NCBI RefSeq assembly: GCF_003674095.1
Contig: NZ_RDBF01000004.1
Location: 1-64,000 of the forward strand
Reading direction: 5' to 3'
Length of the DNA stretch: 64,000 nucleotides
DNA from: Aeromicrobium phragmitis
GTDB taxonomy: Bacteria > Actinomycetota > Actinomycetes > Propionibacteriales > Nocardioidaceae
Shown here: positions 43,731 to 51,981 of the stretch, piece after piece
Layout: each line of letters begins with the position of its first letter
Position numbering within the stretch: position 1 is the first letter of the stretch
Translations under genes and position numbers: made by a program
The notes under the pieces: model-generated
What the model was told of the DNA's origin: nothing
The model's database searches: none
Seen by the model: only the letters and a program-made list of their open reading frames with translations

Positions 43731-44791
43731 GAGACCTTCTCCTCGAATCGGGGACGGAGGGCGAGAGCGACGTACACGAGTGCCACCAACACCGGGACCT
43801 CGATGAGCGGGCCGACCACTCCGGCCAGAGCCTGTCCGGACGTGGCGCCGAACGTGCCGATGGCGACGGCGATCGCGAGCTCGAAGTTGTTGCCGGCGGC
43901 GGTGAACGCGACGGTGGCGGTACGGGCGTACCCGAGCCCCGCCAGCCGCGCGGCACCCCACGCGAGGGCGAACATGCCGAGGAAGTATCCGAGGAGCGGG
44001 AGCGCGATCCGGGCGACGTCCCACGGCGAGCGGGTGATCGCGTCGCCTTGCAGTGCGAACAGCAGCACGATCGTGACGAGCAGCCCCCAGAGCGCGAGCG
44101 GGCTGACCTTCGGGAGGAAGCGGTTCTCGTACCACTCCCGCCCGCGCCGGCGCTCCCCGAGAACACGGCTGGCGAACCCGGCCGCCAACGGCACCCCCAG
44201 GAACACGAGCACGCTCACGCTGATCGCACCCACGCTGAACTCCGCCGACGTGGTGGGCAGCCCGAGCCAGGCGGGGAGTACCTGCAGATAGAACCAGCCG
44301 AGCGCGGCGAAGGCGACGAGCTGGAACACGCTGTTGACCGCGACGAGCACCGCGGCGGCTTCACGGTCACCGCACGCGAGGTCGTTCCAGATCAGCACCA
44401 TCGCGATGCACCGTGCGAGCCCCACGATGATGAGCCCGGTGCGGTACTCGGGGAGGTCGGGCAGGAGCAACCACGCCAGCGCGAACATCAGCGCCGGCCC
44501 GACGATCCAGTTCAGCGCGAGTGACAGCGCGATCATGCGCCGATCGCCCAGTACCACGCCGACGCGGTCGTAACGGACCTTCGCGAGGACGGGATACATC
44601 ATCACCAGCAGGCCGATGGCGATCGGCAGGCTCACCGACCCGATCTCCACGGCGCTGAGCGCGTCGTCCAGTCCGGGGACGGTGCGCCCCAGCAGCAGCC
44701 CGAGCACCATCGCCGCCGCGATCCAGACGGGCAGGTAGCGGTCGACCGTGCCGAGCCGCGCCGTGACCGCCTCGGCGTTCGGTGCGCTCAT
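43727..44791 (-). CDS. acr3: ACR3-family arsenite efflux transporter
   Basis: This 354-residue protein of the bile/arsenite/riboflavin transporter superfamily exports arsenite across the cytoplasmic membrane. It has ten predicted helices. Hallmarks are MMYPVLAKVRYD, the essential cysteine in GLARCIAMVLIWNDLACGD, and TAAGNNFELAIAVAIGTFG. It overlaps arsM upstream and arsC downstream by four bases each. The N-terminal 20 residues are cytosolic. The assignment to ACR3 rather than ArsB is clear from the cysteine motif. Confidence 0.94.
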   Translation of the reverse strand: MSAPNAEAVTARLGTVDRYLPVWIAAAMVLGLLLGRTVPGLDDALSAVEIGSVSLPIAIGLLVMMYPVLAKVRYDRVGVVLGDRRMIALSLALNWIVGPALMFALAWLLLPDLPEYRTGLIIVGLARCIAMVLIWNDLACGDREAAAVLVAVNSVFQLVAFAALGWFYLQVLPAWLGLPTTSAEFSVGAISVSVLVFLGVPLAAGFASRVLGERRRGREWYENRFLPKVSPLALWGLLVTIVLLFALQGDAITRSPWDVARIALPLLGYFLGMFALAWGAARLAGLGYARTATVAFTAAGNNFELAIAVAIGTFGATSGQALAGVVGPLIEVPVLVALVYVALALRPRFEEKVS

Positions 44792-45564
44792 GCGGGCTTG
44801 ACCGCGCGGATGATGGCGCCGTGCATCTGCGGCACCGCTTCGTGCGTGAACTTGACCTCCACGTCAGCAAAGCCTACGGCCGCGAGCCCGTCCAGGTACT
44901 CGGCGCGACTGAGTGCTCCCGCGATGCACCCCGCGTACGAGCCGCGAGCGGCCCGGTCGTCGGGGCTCAGGTGGTCCTCGGCCACGACGTCGGAGATGCC
45001 GATCCGGCCGCCGGGAACCAGGACGCGGTACATCTCGCGCAGCACCGCCGGCTTGTCCGTCGAGAGGTTGACGACGCAGTTGGAGATGACGACGTCGACG
45101 GAGGCGTCGGGCAGAGGGACGTCTTCGATCGAACCCTTGAGGAACTCGACGTTCGTCGCCCCGGCCTTGTCCGCGTTCGCGCGGGCGAGGTCGAGCATCT
45201 CGTCGGTCATGTCGACGCCGTAGGCGAATCCCGTGGGTCCGACGCGCCGGGCCGACAACAGGACATCGATGCCGCCGCCGGAGCCGAGGTCGAGGACTCG
45301 CTCGCCCGGATTGAGAGCCGCGACGGCGTTGGGGTTGCCGCAGCCGAGGCTCGCGGCGACCGCCTCGGCGGGCAGTCCGTCGGCCTCGTCCGCCGAGTAG
45401 AGGCCCGCTCCGAAGCGCACGTCGACCTCGACGCCGCTGCCGTCACAGCAACCGGAGTCGTCGGCCACCTCCAGCACTTGCTCGTTCGGGGCGCCGCCGG
45501 CGACCTGCACCGCCGCCGCTGCGTACCGCTGCCGCACGAGCTCCTTGACGTCGTTCGCGTTCAT
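44788..45564 (-). CDS. arsM: Arsenite methyltransferase
   Basis: ArsM (258 residues) transfers methyl groups from S-adenosylmethionine to arsenite, giving methylated and volatile arsenicals. The SAM site [16 protein letters not shown] covers residues 90-105. Conserved cysteines expected to bind As(III) are C75 (GCGNP), C163 (SNCVVN) and C213 (AGCIAGAL), and an N-terminal CC pair is at 39-40. The ATG at 45564 follows GAGGAG. It is first in the operon and divergent from arsR with an operator between them. It overlaps acr3. Confidence 0.93.
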   Translation of the reverse strand: MNANDVKELVRQRYAAAAVQVAGGAPNEQVLEVADDSGCCDGSGVEVDVRFGAGLYSADEADGLPAEAVAASLGCGNPNAVAALNPGERVLDLGSGGGIDVLLSARRVGPTGFAYGVDMTDEMLDLARANADKAGATNVEFLKGSIEDVPLPDASVDVVISNCVVNLSTDKPAVLREMYRVLVPGGRIGISDVVAEDHLSPDDRAARGSYAGCIAGALSRAEYLDGLAAVGFADVEVKFTHEAVPQMHGAIIRAVKPA

Positions 45565-45599
45565 GACGAGTCTCCTCTGATCGACGATGTTCGATACAT

Positions 45600-45633
45600 T
45601 GACTATTGTCGATGGATCGACGTCTGTCAATAT
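45600..45633. promoter_or_regulatory. Divergent ars promoter with ArsR operator
   Basis: On the minus strand TTGACA (45630-45625) and AATAGT (45607-45602) are spaced by 17 bases and drive arsM. The palindrome GTCGAT-GG-ATCGAC (45608-45621) fills that spacer exactly, an ideal place for an ArsR dimer to block polymerase. Outer arms ATTGAC and GTCAAT (45598-45603, 45626-45631) extend the symmetry. TTGTCG at 45606-45611 and CAATAT at 45628-45633 could serve arsR. Confidence 0.7.
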
Positions 45634-45643
45634 CCGTGGCACG

Positions 45644-46003
45644 ATGGAGGACATGAACGCCTCCTTGCCGCTCCTCGACGACTCCCCCGCAGCGTGCTGC
45701 GCTCCGGTGCTCGCGCCCTCGCTGACCGAGGAGGAGGCGCTGCGCCTGGCGGCGATGTTCAAGGCGCTGGGTGACCCGAACCGGGTTCGCCTGCTCTCCC
45801 TGATCACCGCGGCCGAGGGCCATGAGGCCTGCATCTGCGATCTGACTGAACCCGTCGGCCTCAGCCAGCCCACCGTCTCGCACCACATGAAGAAGCTCGT
45901 CGACGCGGGCCTCGTCGAGCGCGAACAACGCGGGCGGTGGGCGTACTACCGGGTCGTTCCCGGCGCCCTCGACCACCTCGCCGAGGCCCTGGTCGCGCGC
46001 TGA
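45644..46003 (+). CDS. arsR: ArsR/SmtB-family arsenic-responsive repressor
   Basis: This winged-helix repressor has about 119 residues. The recognition helix is in GLSQPTVSHHMKKLVDAGLV, and the metal-sensing motif ELCVCDL appears as EACICDLTEPV, with cysteines just before the DNA-binding helix. An additional N-terminal CC pair (AACCAPV) could be a third ligand. The start is uncertain: ATG at 45644 or at 45653; an upstream frame to 45587 would run through the operator. It is divergent from arsM and presumably represses both directions until As(III) or Sb(III) binds. A T-run terminator follows. Confidence 0.88.
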   Translation: MEDMNASLPLLDDSPAACCAPVLAPSLTEEEALRLAAMFKALGDPNRVRLLSLITAAEGHEACICDLTEPVGLSQPTVSHHMKKLVDAGLVEREQRGRWAYYRVVPGALDHLAEALVAR

Positions 46004-46006
46004 GGC

Positions 46007-46077
46007 CGAGCTTCGCCGAGCGCCCGGCCGAGTTTGGCAGCTCTTGCCTGAATCTGTGAGCAAGCTCGGACTTTTTT
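46007..46077 (+). terminator. Intrinsic terminator behind arsR
   Basis: The segment CTTGC / GCAAG (around 46052-46065) with flanking CCGAG / CTCGG pairs is followed by a run of six T at 46072-46077. A true T tract is rare in this GC-rich window, so this is the clearest rho-independent terminator seen. TTTGGCA (46033) and TGCCAAA (46087) form a further wider dyad that could regulate the carbamate kinase gene downstream. Confidence 0.55.
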
Positions 46078-46105
46078 GACCATGCATGCCAAAGCGCTGC
46101 TCGCC

Positions 46106-46111
46106 TAGCCT
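46106..46111 (+). promoter_or_regulatory. Leaderless promoter of the carbamate kinase operon
   Basis: TAGCCT at 46106-46111 ends six bases before the ATG at 46118. This starts a new transcription unit after the arsenic cassette, so the right half of the catabolic island does not depend on readthrough from the left half. Confidence 0.5.
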
Positions 46112-46117
46112 CGACGC

Positions 46118-47101
46118 ATGCGCATCGTGATCGCTCTCGGCGGCAACGCCATGACGTCCAGTGACGGCAGCGCGCGCCCCGAAGACCAGCGGGCCGCGAT
46201 CCGACTCGCGGCGCGTCCGATCGTCGACCTCGTCGCCGACGGCCATGACGTGCTGCTCACCCACGGCAACGGCCCCCAGGTGGGCAATCTGCTCACCAAG
46301 AACGAGCTGACCGCCGGCCAGGTGCCGCCGGTTCCGCTCGACTGGTGCGGCGCCCAGACGCAGGCCACGATCGGCATGCTCATCATCAACGCGCTCGACG
46401 AGGAGTTCGCCGAACGCGGCCTCGATCGCCGGTCCGCCGCCGTCGTCTCCCGCACCCTCGTCGACGCCGACGACCCCCGTTTCGCCGCGCCCAGCAAGCC
46501 GATCGGCCGCTACCTCACCCGCGACGACGCCCAGCCCCTCATCGACAGCGGCCAGCAGTTCGTCGAGGTCCCCGACCGCGGCTGGCGGCGCGTCGTCGCC
46601 TCGCCGTCTCCGCGCGAGTGCCTCGACAGCCCCGCCGCGATGGCGCTCATGGACGCCGGCTTCGTCGTCGTGTGCTCCGGTGGCGGCGGCATCCCCACGG
46701 TCAGGGATCGCACCGGCGCCTTCGTCGGTGCCGATGCCGTGATCGACAAGGATCTCACCGCATCGCTCATCGCTCAGCAGGTCGACGCCGACATGCTGAT
46801 CATCGCCACCGACGTCGACTCGGTCATCGCCGACTGGGGCACGGCGTACGCCAAGCCCATCGGCGAAGTGACCGCCGCCGAGATGCGCTCGATCGCCGCC
46901 GACCAGGACTTCGCCGCCGGCTCGATGGGACCCAAGGTCGAAGCCGTCACGTCGTTCGCCGAGAGCGGCACCGGCGTCGGAGTCATCACCTCATTGGCCC
47001 GCATCGCGGCCGCCGCACAAGGACTCGTCGGGACACGCATCGTTCCCGATCAGCCCAGCAACCCAACCAGGAAGGAAACGTCACATGCCCTCCGCAATTG
47101 A
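46118..47101 (+). CDS. arcC: Carbamate kinase (ArcC/AllK-type)
   Basis: The 327-residue kinase of the amino acid kinase fold interconverts carbamoyl phosphate + ADP with carbamate + ATP. Motifs are [10 protein letters not shown] at the N terminus, [25 protein letters not shown] and [16 protein letters not shown], and MGPKVEA near the end. In catabolic settings the reaction runs towards ATP. No arginine deiminase pathway genes (arcA, arcB) are near, and the gene is coupled to the barbiturase-family gene with a 16-base overlap, so its carbamoyl phosphate should come from the AllFGH-like complex. It begins with a leaderless-type start. Confidence 0.92.
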   Translation: MRIVIALGGNAMTSSDGSARPEDQRAAIRLAARPIVDLVADGHDVLLTHGNGPQVGNLLTKNELTAGQVPPVPLDWCGAQTQATIGMLIINALDEEFAERGLDRRSAAVVSRTLVDADDPRFAAPSKPIGRYLTRDDAQPLIDSGQQFVEVPDRGWRRVVASPSPRECLDSPAAMALMDAGFVVVCSGGGGIPTVRDRTGAFVGADAVIDKDLTASLIAQQVDADMLIIATDVDSVIADWGTAYAKPIGEVTAAEMRSIAADQDFAAGSMGPKVEAVTSFAESGTGVGVITSLARIAAAAQGLVGTRIVPDQPSNPTRKETSHALRN

Positions 47102-48197
47102 GGTCCGCAAGGTCCCGATCCACTCGGTCGCCGACGCCAGCGAGCTCGCCAAGCTCATCGACGACGGGGTCATGGAGGCCGACCGCGTCATCGCCATCAT
47201 CGGCAAGACCGAGGGCAACGGCGGCGTCAACGACTACACCCGCATCATCGCCGACCGCGCCTTCCGTGAGGTGCTCGTCGAGAAGGGCTCCCGCTCCGCC
47301 GAGGAGGTCCGTCAGGTCCCGATCGTGTGGTCCGGCGGCACCGACGGCGTGATCAGCCCCCACGCGACGATCTTCGCGACCCTCCCCGAGGACAAGGCGC
47401 CGAAGACCGACGAGCCGCGGCTCAGCGTCGGCTTCGCGATGAGCGAGCAGCTCCTTCCCGAGGAGATCGGCCGCACGCCGATGATCGAGAAGGTCGCCGA
47501 CGCCGTCAAGGTCGCCATGGAGCGCGCCGGCATCACCGATCCGGCCGACGTCCACTACGTCCAGACCAAGACGCCGCTGCTCACGATCCACACCATCCGC
47601 GACGCCAAGAGCCGCGGCAAGACGGTCTGGACCGAGCACACGCACGAGTCGATGGACCTCTCCAACGGCGTCACGGCGCTCGGCATCGCCGTCGCGCTCG
47701 GCGAGATCGAGATGCCCACCGACGAGGACGTCATGCACAACCGCGACCTCTACTCGGCCGTCGCGTCCTGCTCCTCGGGCGTCGAGCTCGACCAGGCGCA
47801 GGTCGTCGTCGTGGGCAACGCGCGCGGCATCGGCGGCCGGTACCGCATCGGCCACTCGGTCATGAACGACGCGCTCGACCAGGACGGGATCTGGAACGCC
47901 ATCCGCGACGCCGGCCTCGAGCTGCCCGAACGTCCGCACCACACCGACCTCGACGGACGTCTGGTCAACGTGTTCCTCAAGTGCGAGGCCAGCCAGGACG
48001 GCCAGGTCCGCGGCCGCCGCAACGCGATGCTGGACGACTCCGACGTCCACTGGCACCGGCAGATCAAGGCCGCCGTCGGTGGCGTGACCGCCGCGGTCAC
48101 CGGCGACCCGGCCGTGTTCGTCTCCGTCTCGGCCGCCCACCAGGGCCCCGAGGGTGGCGGACCCGTCGCCGCGATCGTCGACATGGGGAACGAGTGA
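47085..48197 (+). CDS. Ring-opening amidohydrolase: barbiturase / cyanuric acid amidohydrolase family
   Basis: The 370-residue protein has the three-repeat Toblerone fold of barbiturase, AtzD and TrzD. Each repeat gives a Ser-Lys pair: K41 (GKTEGNG) with S83 (VWSGGTDG), K162 (QTKTPL) with S230/S231 (ASCSSGVE), and K299 (FLKCEAS) with S347/S349 ([14 protein letters not shown]). Barbiturase opens barbiturate to ureidomalonate; AtzD opens cyanurate. The uracil-type permease and Mo hydroxylase in the island favour barbiturate. GAAGGA precedes the ATG, and the stop overlaps the next GTG. The family is very small and narrowly distributed, so functional choice between barbiturate and cyanurate needs experiment. 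Confidence 0.88.
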   Translation: MPSAIEVRKVPIHSVADASELAKLIDDGVMEADRVIAIIGKTEGNGGVNDYTRIIADRAFREVLVEKGSRSAEEVRQVPIVWSGGTDGVISPHATIFATLPEDKAPKTDEPRLSVGFAMSEQLLPEEIGRTPMIEKVADAVKVAMERAGITDPADVHYVQTKTPLLTIHTIRDAKSRGKTVWTEHTHESMDLSNGVTALGIAVALGEIEMPTDEDVMHNRDLYSAVASCSSGVELDQAQVVVVGNARGIGGRYRIGHSVMNDALDQDGIWNAIRDAGLELPERPHHTDLDGRLVNVFLKCEASQDGQVRGRRNAMLDDSDVHWHRQIKAAVGGVTAAVTGDPAVFVSVSAAHQGPEGGGPVAAIVDMGNE

Positions 48198-49411
48198 CCG
48201 ACTCCACCCCCACGTCCCACGGACCAGCGCCCCTCGACGGGGCGCTGGTCCTGGACATGACCCGGGCGCTCGCCGGCCCGCACGCCGCGATGATGCTGGG
48301 CGACCTCGGTGCCCGGGTCATCAAGATCGAGAGCCCCAAGGGCGGCGACGACAGCCGCGGCTGGGGTCCGCCGTTCCTCGGCGAGAGCGAAGAACGTGAA
48401 TCGACGTACTTCATGGCGGCCAACCGCAACAAGGAGTCGATCACCCTCGACCTCAAGGACGACGCCGACCGCGAGATCATGACTCGGCTCGTGCGCCAGG
48501 CCGACGTCCTCATGGAGAACTTCCGGGTCGGGGTGCTCGACCGGCTCGGGTTCGGGTTCGACCGGCTGCACGAGATCAACCCGGGGCTCGTGATCCTCTC
48601 GATCACCGGTTTCGGCCACGACGGCCCCGAGGCCAGCCGGGCGGGCTACGACCAGATCGCCCAGGGCGAGGCCGGGTTGATGAGCTTGACCGGCACCGAG
48701 GAGCCGACCAAGGTCGGCGTGCCCATCGCCGATCTCCTCGCCGGCATGAACGGCGCCTTCGGGACCGTCGCCGCGCTCTACGAGCGTGAGCGGACCGGCC
48801 GCGGCCGCGTGGTCCGGACGTCGCTCATCGCCAGCGTCATCGGCATCCACGCGTTCCAGGGGACGCGGTGGACCGTCGCCGGCGAGGTGCCCGGACTCTC
48901 CGGCTCACACCACCCTTCGATCGCGCCGTACGGGCTGTTCCACACGGCCACCTCGCCGATCCAGCTGTCGTGCGGCTCGGAGCTGCTGTGGCAGCGGTTC
49001 GCGCCCGCCGTCGGGATCGACCCGGACACCCCGCGGTTCGCGACCAACGGCGACCGTGTGGCGCATCGCGAGGAGCTCATCGAGCTGCTCGAGCAGACCT
49101 TCGCCACGCAGCCCGCCGAGCACTGGCTGGCCCTGCTCGACGACTCCGGCGTCCCGTCGGGCAAGGTCCGCACCCTCGACGAGGTCTACGACTGGGAGCA
49201 GGTGCAGTCGCAGGGCCTGCTCATCGAGGTCGACCACGCCACACAGGGCCGGCTGCGACTCCCGGGACCGGTGCTGCGGCTCGACGACAACGACTATGCC
49301 GGCGGCCGCCGCGAGAACGTCGCGCCACCGACGCTGGGCCAGCACAACGACGCGATCCGCCGCTGGCTGGACGAGATCGAGGGTGACGAGGGGGCCGCAG
49401 GGCCGCGATGA
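48194..49411 (+). CDS. CaiB/BaiF (class III) CoA transferase
   Basis: This 405-residue class III CoA transferase moves CoA between carboxylic acids. The catalytic aspartate is D153 in [12 protein letters not shown], and the CoA-binding N-terminal [27 protein letters not shown] (quoted in part) is typical. The GTG at 48194 overlaps the barbiturase stop; a longer open frame from 47327 over that gene is not real. In the proposed pathway it would activate malonate, or methylmalonate from thymine, to the CoA ester. The genuine acceptor and donor acids are unknown. It is coupled to the MocA-like gene by ATGA. Confidence 0.87.
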   Translation: MTDSTPTSHGPAPLDGALVLDMTRALAGPHAAMMLGDLGARVIKIESPKGGDDSRGWGPPFLGESEERESTYFMAANRNKESITLDLKDDADREIMTRLVRQADVLMENFRVGVLDRLGFGFDRLHEINPGLVILSITGFGHDGPEASRAGYDQIAQGEAGLMSLTGTEEPTKVGVPIADLLAGMNGAFGTVAALYERERTGRGRVVRTSLIASVIGIHAFQGTRWTVAGEVPGLSGSHHPSIAPYGLFHTATSPIQLSCGSELLWQRFAPAVGIDPDTPRFATNGDRVAHREELIELLEQTFATQPAEHWLALLDDSGVPSGKVRTLDEVYDWEQVQSQGLLIEVDHATQGRLRLPGPVLRLDDNDYAGGRRENVAPPTLGQHNDAIRRWLDEIEGDEGAAGPR

Positions 49412-49986
49412 GTCGAGTGACGGGGCTGCTGCTGGCCGCCGGTGCGGGACGCCGCATGGGCGGGCCGAAGGCGTTGCTGCGCACGGCCGACGGCACCTCC
49501 TGGGTGGCCGCCGCCAGGGCAGCCCTCGTCGACGGAGGGTGTGACGACGTCGTCGTGGTTCTCGGAGCCGAGGCCGAGGCGGTGAGCGCCCTCGTCGAGG
49601 AGGCCCGGGTCGTCGTGGCCGACGACTGGGAGTGCGGCATGGGCGCCTCGCTGGCCGCCGGTCTCGCCGCGCTCGAGGCGGAACCCGCCGACGCCGCGCT
49701 CGTTCATCTGGTCGACCTGCCCGATGTGGCGGCCGGTGTCGTCGCCCGGGTGCTCGCCCGCGCCACCGGCCGCGCGGTCCTCGCTCGCGCCGCCTACCAC
49801 GGCCGGCCCGGACACCCCGTGCTGCTGGGCCGCGACCACTGGCCCGCGCTCGCCGAGGGCGACGGTGACGAGGGCGCTCGTGGCTATCTCGCCGTGCACG
49901 ACGTCGAACTGATCGAGTGCGGCGACCTCGCCACCGGCCTCGACAAGGACCGTCCGGAGGATCTCGACCCTAGGCTGGCGCCATGA
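49408..49986 (+). CDS. MocA-like molybdenum cofactor cytidylyltransferase
   Basis: The 192-residue nucleotidyltransferase has the N-terminal LLLAAGAGRRMGGPKALL loop for CTP and the acidic HLVDLPDVAAG motif near residue 95. MocA joins CMP to molybdopterin to form the MCD cofactor used by CODH- and XDH-type enzymes. It therefore serves the Mo hydroxylase encoded 14 kb to the left. The gene overlaps the CoA transferase and its end contains the -10 box of the moxR gene. Confidence 0.85.
   Translation: MSRVTGLLLAAGAGRRMGGPKALLRTADGTSWVAAARAALVDGGCDDVVVVLGAEAEAVSALVEEARVVVADDWECGMGASLAAGLAALEAEPADAALVHLVDLPDVAAGVVARVLARATGRAVLARAAYHGRPGHPVLLGRDHWPALAEGDGDEGARGYLAVHDVELIECGDLATGLDKDRPEDLDPRLAP
49971..49976 (+). 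promoter_or_regulatory. Internal leaderless promoter of the moxR-coxE genes
   Basis: TAGGCT at 49971-49976 lies inside the last codons of the MocA-like gene and six bases before the ATG at 49983. It would let the maturation genes be expressed separately from the metabolic genes. Confidence 0.5.
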
Positions 49987-50861
49987 CCGCGGTACGCGAT
50001 GTGACCGAGCTGGCCGACCGGCTCGCCTCGACCGGATATCTCGCCGACACCGACCTGGCGACCGTCGGCTACCTCGCGCTGACCATGCAGCGCCCGCTGC
50101 TGCTCGAAGGCGACCCCGGCACCGGCAAGACCGCCCTCGCCGAGGCGCTCGCCGACGCCTTCGCGTTACCGCTCATCCGCTTGCAGTGCTACGAGGGCAT
50201 CGACGCCCGGCAGGCGCTCTACGACTGGGACTTCGCCCGCCAGATCCTCCATCTGCGCACGCTGGAAGCCGCCGGCGGGGTCGACGATCCGCAGGCCGTC
50301 GAGGACTCGCTCTACGACGAACGTTTCCTGCTCGCGCGTCCCGTCGTTCGGGCGCTGCGGGAATCGCCCGCGGTGCTGCTCGTCGACGAAGTGGACCGCG
50401 CCGACGACGAGTTCGAGGCGCTGCTGCTCGAGGTGCTGTCGACCTACCGCGTCTCGGTCCCCGAGCTCGGCACCATCAGCGCGCCCCAGCCGCCGATCGT
50501 GGTGCTGACCTCCAACCGCACCCGCGACCTGCACGACGCGCTCAAGCGCCGCTGCCTCTATCACTGGCTCGAGCACCCCACGCTGGAACGCGAGATCGCG
50601 ATCGTCCGCGCGCGGTTGCCCGAGGTCAGCGACAAGCTCGCCACCCGGATCGTCGAGATCGTGCAGGGCCTGCGTGCCGAGGTCGGTCTCATCCGCGCGC
50701 CCGGCGTCGCCGAGACGCTGGACTGGGCGCGCGCGCTTCACCAGCTCGGTCACGACGACCTCGATGTCGACGCAGCCGCCGCCACCGTCGGGGTGGTCTG
50801 CAAGTACCGCGAGGACGGCGACCAGGTCCGCGCCTTCGTGGAGGCGACGGTGCGTGGCTGA
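49983..50861 (+). CDS. MoxR-family AAA+ ATPase (CoxD-like)
   Basis: The 292-residue ATPase has Walker A GDPGTGKT (residues 43-50), Walker B VLLVDEVDRAD near residue 132, and sensor residues in VVLTSNRTRDLHDALKRRC. CoxD-type MoxR proteins act as chaperones that insert sulfur (and copper in CODH) into the Mo active site, together with a VWA partner. Here the partner is the CoxE-like protein encoded right behind it with an eight-base overlap. It acts in the cytoplasm on the Mo hydroxylase. Confidence 0.9.
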   Translation: MTAVRDVTELADRLASTGYLADTDLATVGYLALTMQRPLLLEGDPGTGKTALAEALADAFALPLIRLQCYEGIDARQALYDWDFARQILHLRTLEAAGGVDDPQAVEDSLYDERFLLARPVVRALRESPAVLLVDEVDRADDEFEALLLEVLSTYRVSVPELGTISAPQPPIVVLTSNRTRDLHDALKRRCLYHWLEHPTLEREIAIVRARLPEVSDKLATRIVEIVQGLRAEVGLIRAPGVAETLDWARALHQLGHDDLDVDAAAATVGVVCKYREDGDQVRAFVEATVRG

Positions 50862-51969
50862 GTCGCTGGCCTCCGATCGGCGCGACGAGCTCGACCGGCT
50901 CGTCGGCTTCGTCCGCGCCTTGCGCGCGGCCGGGATCCGCTCGGCCACCTCGACCGACTTCATCGCGGCGGTCGGCCTGCTCGACGTGGGATCCCCCGAG
51001 GACGTCTATCGCGCCGGCCGTGCCACGCTGTGCGACTCGCCGGCCCAGCTGCCCGTCTACGATCGGGTGTTTGCCCGGTGGTTCGGCGAGACGAGTGCGG
51101 GGGAGCGGACGAATCCGGTGTCGGTCACCGTCGAGCGACCGCTCGGCGTCGGCGCCGACGACGGCGCGACTGGGGACGATGATGACGCCGCCGCCGCACC
51201 GGCGCTCGCGTCCGCGCGCGAACGGCTCGCGCATCGCGACGTCGCCGCGCTCGATGCCCGCGAACGGCGGGAGCTCGCGCGGGCGTTCGCCGCACTCGAT
51301 GCCCGTCCTCCGCAGCGGCGAGGGCACCGCACGGCACCGAGTCACCGCGGCACGATCGACCTCAGCCGCACCGCCCGCGAGCAGTTGCGCCGCGGCGGCG
51401 AACCGGGCCCGTTGATGCGCCGCGAACGCCGGCCCCGGCCTCGCCGGATCGTCTGGCTCATCGACGTCTCCGGTTCGATGAAGCCCTACGCCGACAGTTA
51501 CCTGCGGCTCGCGCACCGGTCCTTCCAGTCGGCCCCGCGCACCACCGAGGTGTTCACCATGGGCACGCGGCTGACGCGGATCACGCCCGCCCTGCGACTC
51601 CAGGACCCGGATCGGGCGCTCGCCGCCGCCGGTGAGCTGGTTCCGGACTGGTCCGGCGGGACGCGGTTGGGCGACATGCTTCAGGCCTTCGGTGACCGGT
51701 GGGGGCGTCGCGGCGTGGCTCGCGGCGCGGTGGTGATCATCGCCAGCGACGGGTGGGAGCGTGGCGATGCGCGACTGTTGGGCGAGCAGGTCGCACACCT
51801 CCATCGCCTGGCGCACCGCGTGGTCTGGGCCAACCCGCACCGCGGTAAGGCGGGCTACGAGCCGATCCAATCGGGGATCGCGGCCGCCCTACCGTCCGTC
51901 GACCAGCTGGTCGCGGGCCACTCGCTCGCGACGCTCGCCGAGGTATTGGACCTGGCGGCGCGAGCATGA
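50854..51969 (+). CDS. VWA-domain protein (CoxE-like)
   Basis: The 371-residue protein has a helical N-terminal region, an acidic/alanine-rich linker (residues 90-130), and a C-terminal von Willebrand A domain. The MIDAS motif DVSGSM is in VWLIDVSGSMKPYADSY near residue 205, and the second MIDAS threonine lies in GGTRLGDML. CoxE works with the MoxR-type CoxD in maturing Mo hydroxylases. The GTG start overlaps the moxR gene. The stop is 12 bases before xdhC. Confidence 0.88.
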   Translation: MAESLASDRRDELDRLVGFVRALRAAGIRSATSTDFIAAVGLLDVGSPEDVYRAGRATLCDSPAQLPVYDRVFARWFGETSAGERTNPVSVTVERPLGVGADDGATGDDDDAAAAPALASARERLAHRDVAALDARERRELARAFAALDARPPQRRGHRTAPSHRGTIDLSRTAREQLRRGGEPGPLMRRERRPRPRRIVWLIDVSGSMKPYADSYLRLAHRSFQSAPRTTEVFTMGTRLTRITPALRLQDPDRALAAAGELVPDWSGGTRLGDMLQAFGDRWGRRGVARGAVVIIASDGWERGDARLLGEQVAHLHRLAHRVVWANPHRGKAGYEPIQSGIAAALPSVDQLVAGHSLATLAEVLDLAARA

Positions 51970-51981
51970 GGAGGAAGAACG

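Noticed and set aside
46118..47101. Carbamate kinase of an arginine deiminase pathway
   Set aside because: No arcA, arcB or arcD genes are near, and the gene overlaps the barbiturase-family gene.
47327..49411. A 694-codon frame suggesting an N-terminal extension of the CoA transferase
   Set aside because: The extension is an out-of-frame reading of the barbiturase-family gene; the GTG at 48194 gives the family-typical N terminus.
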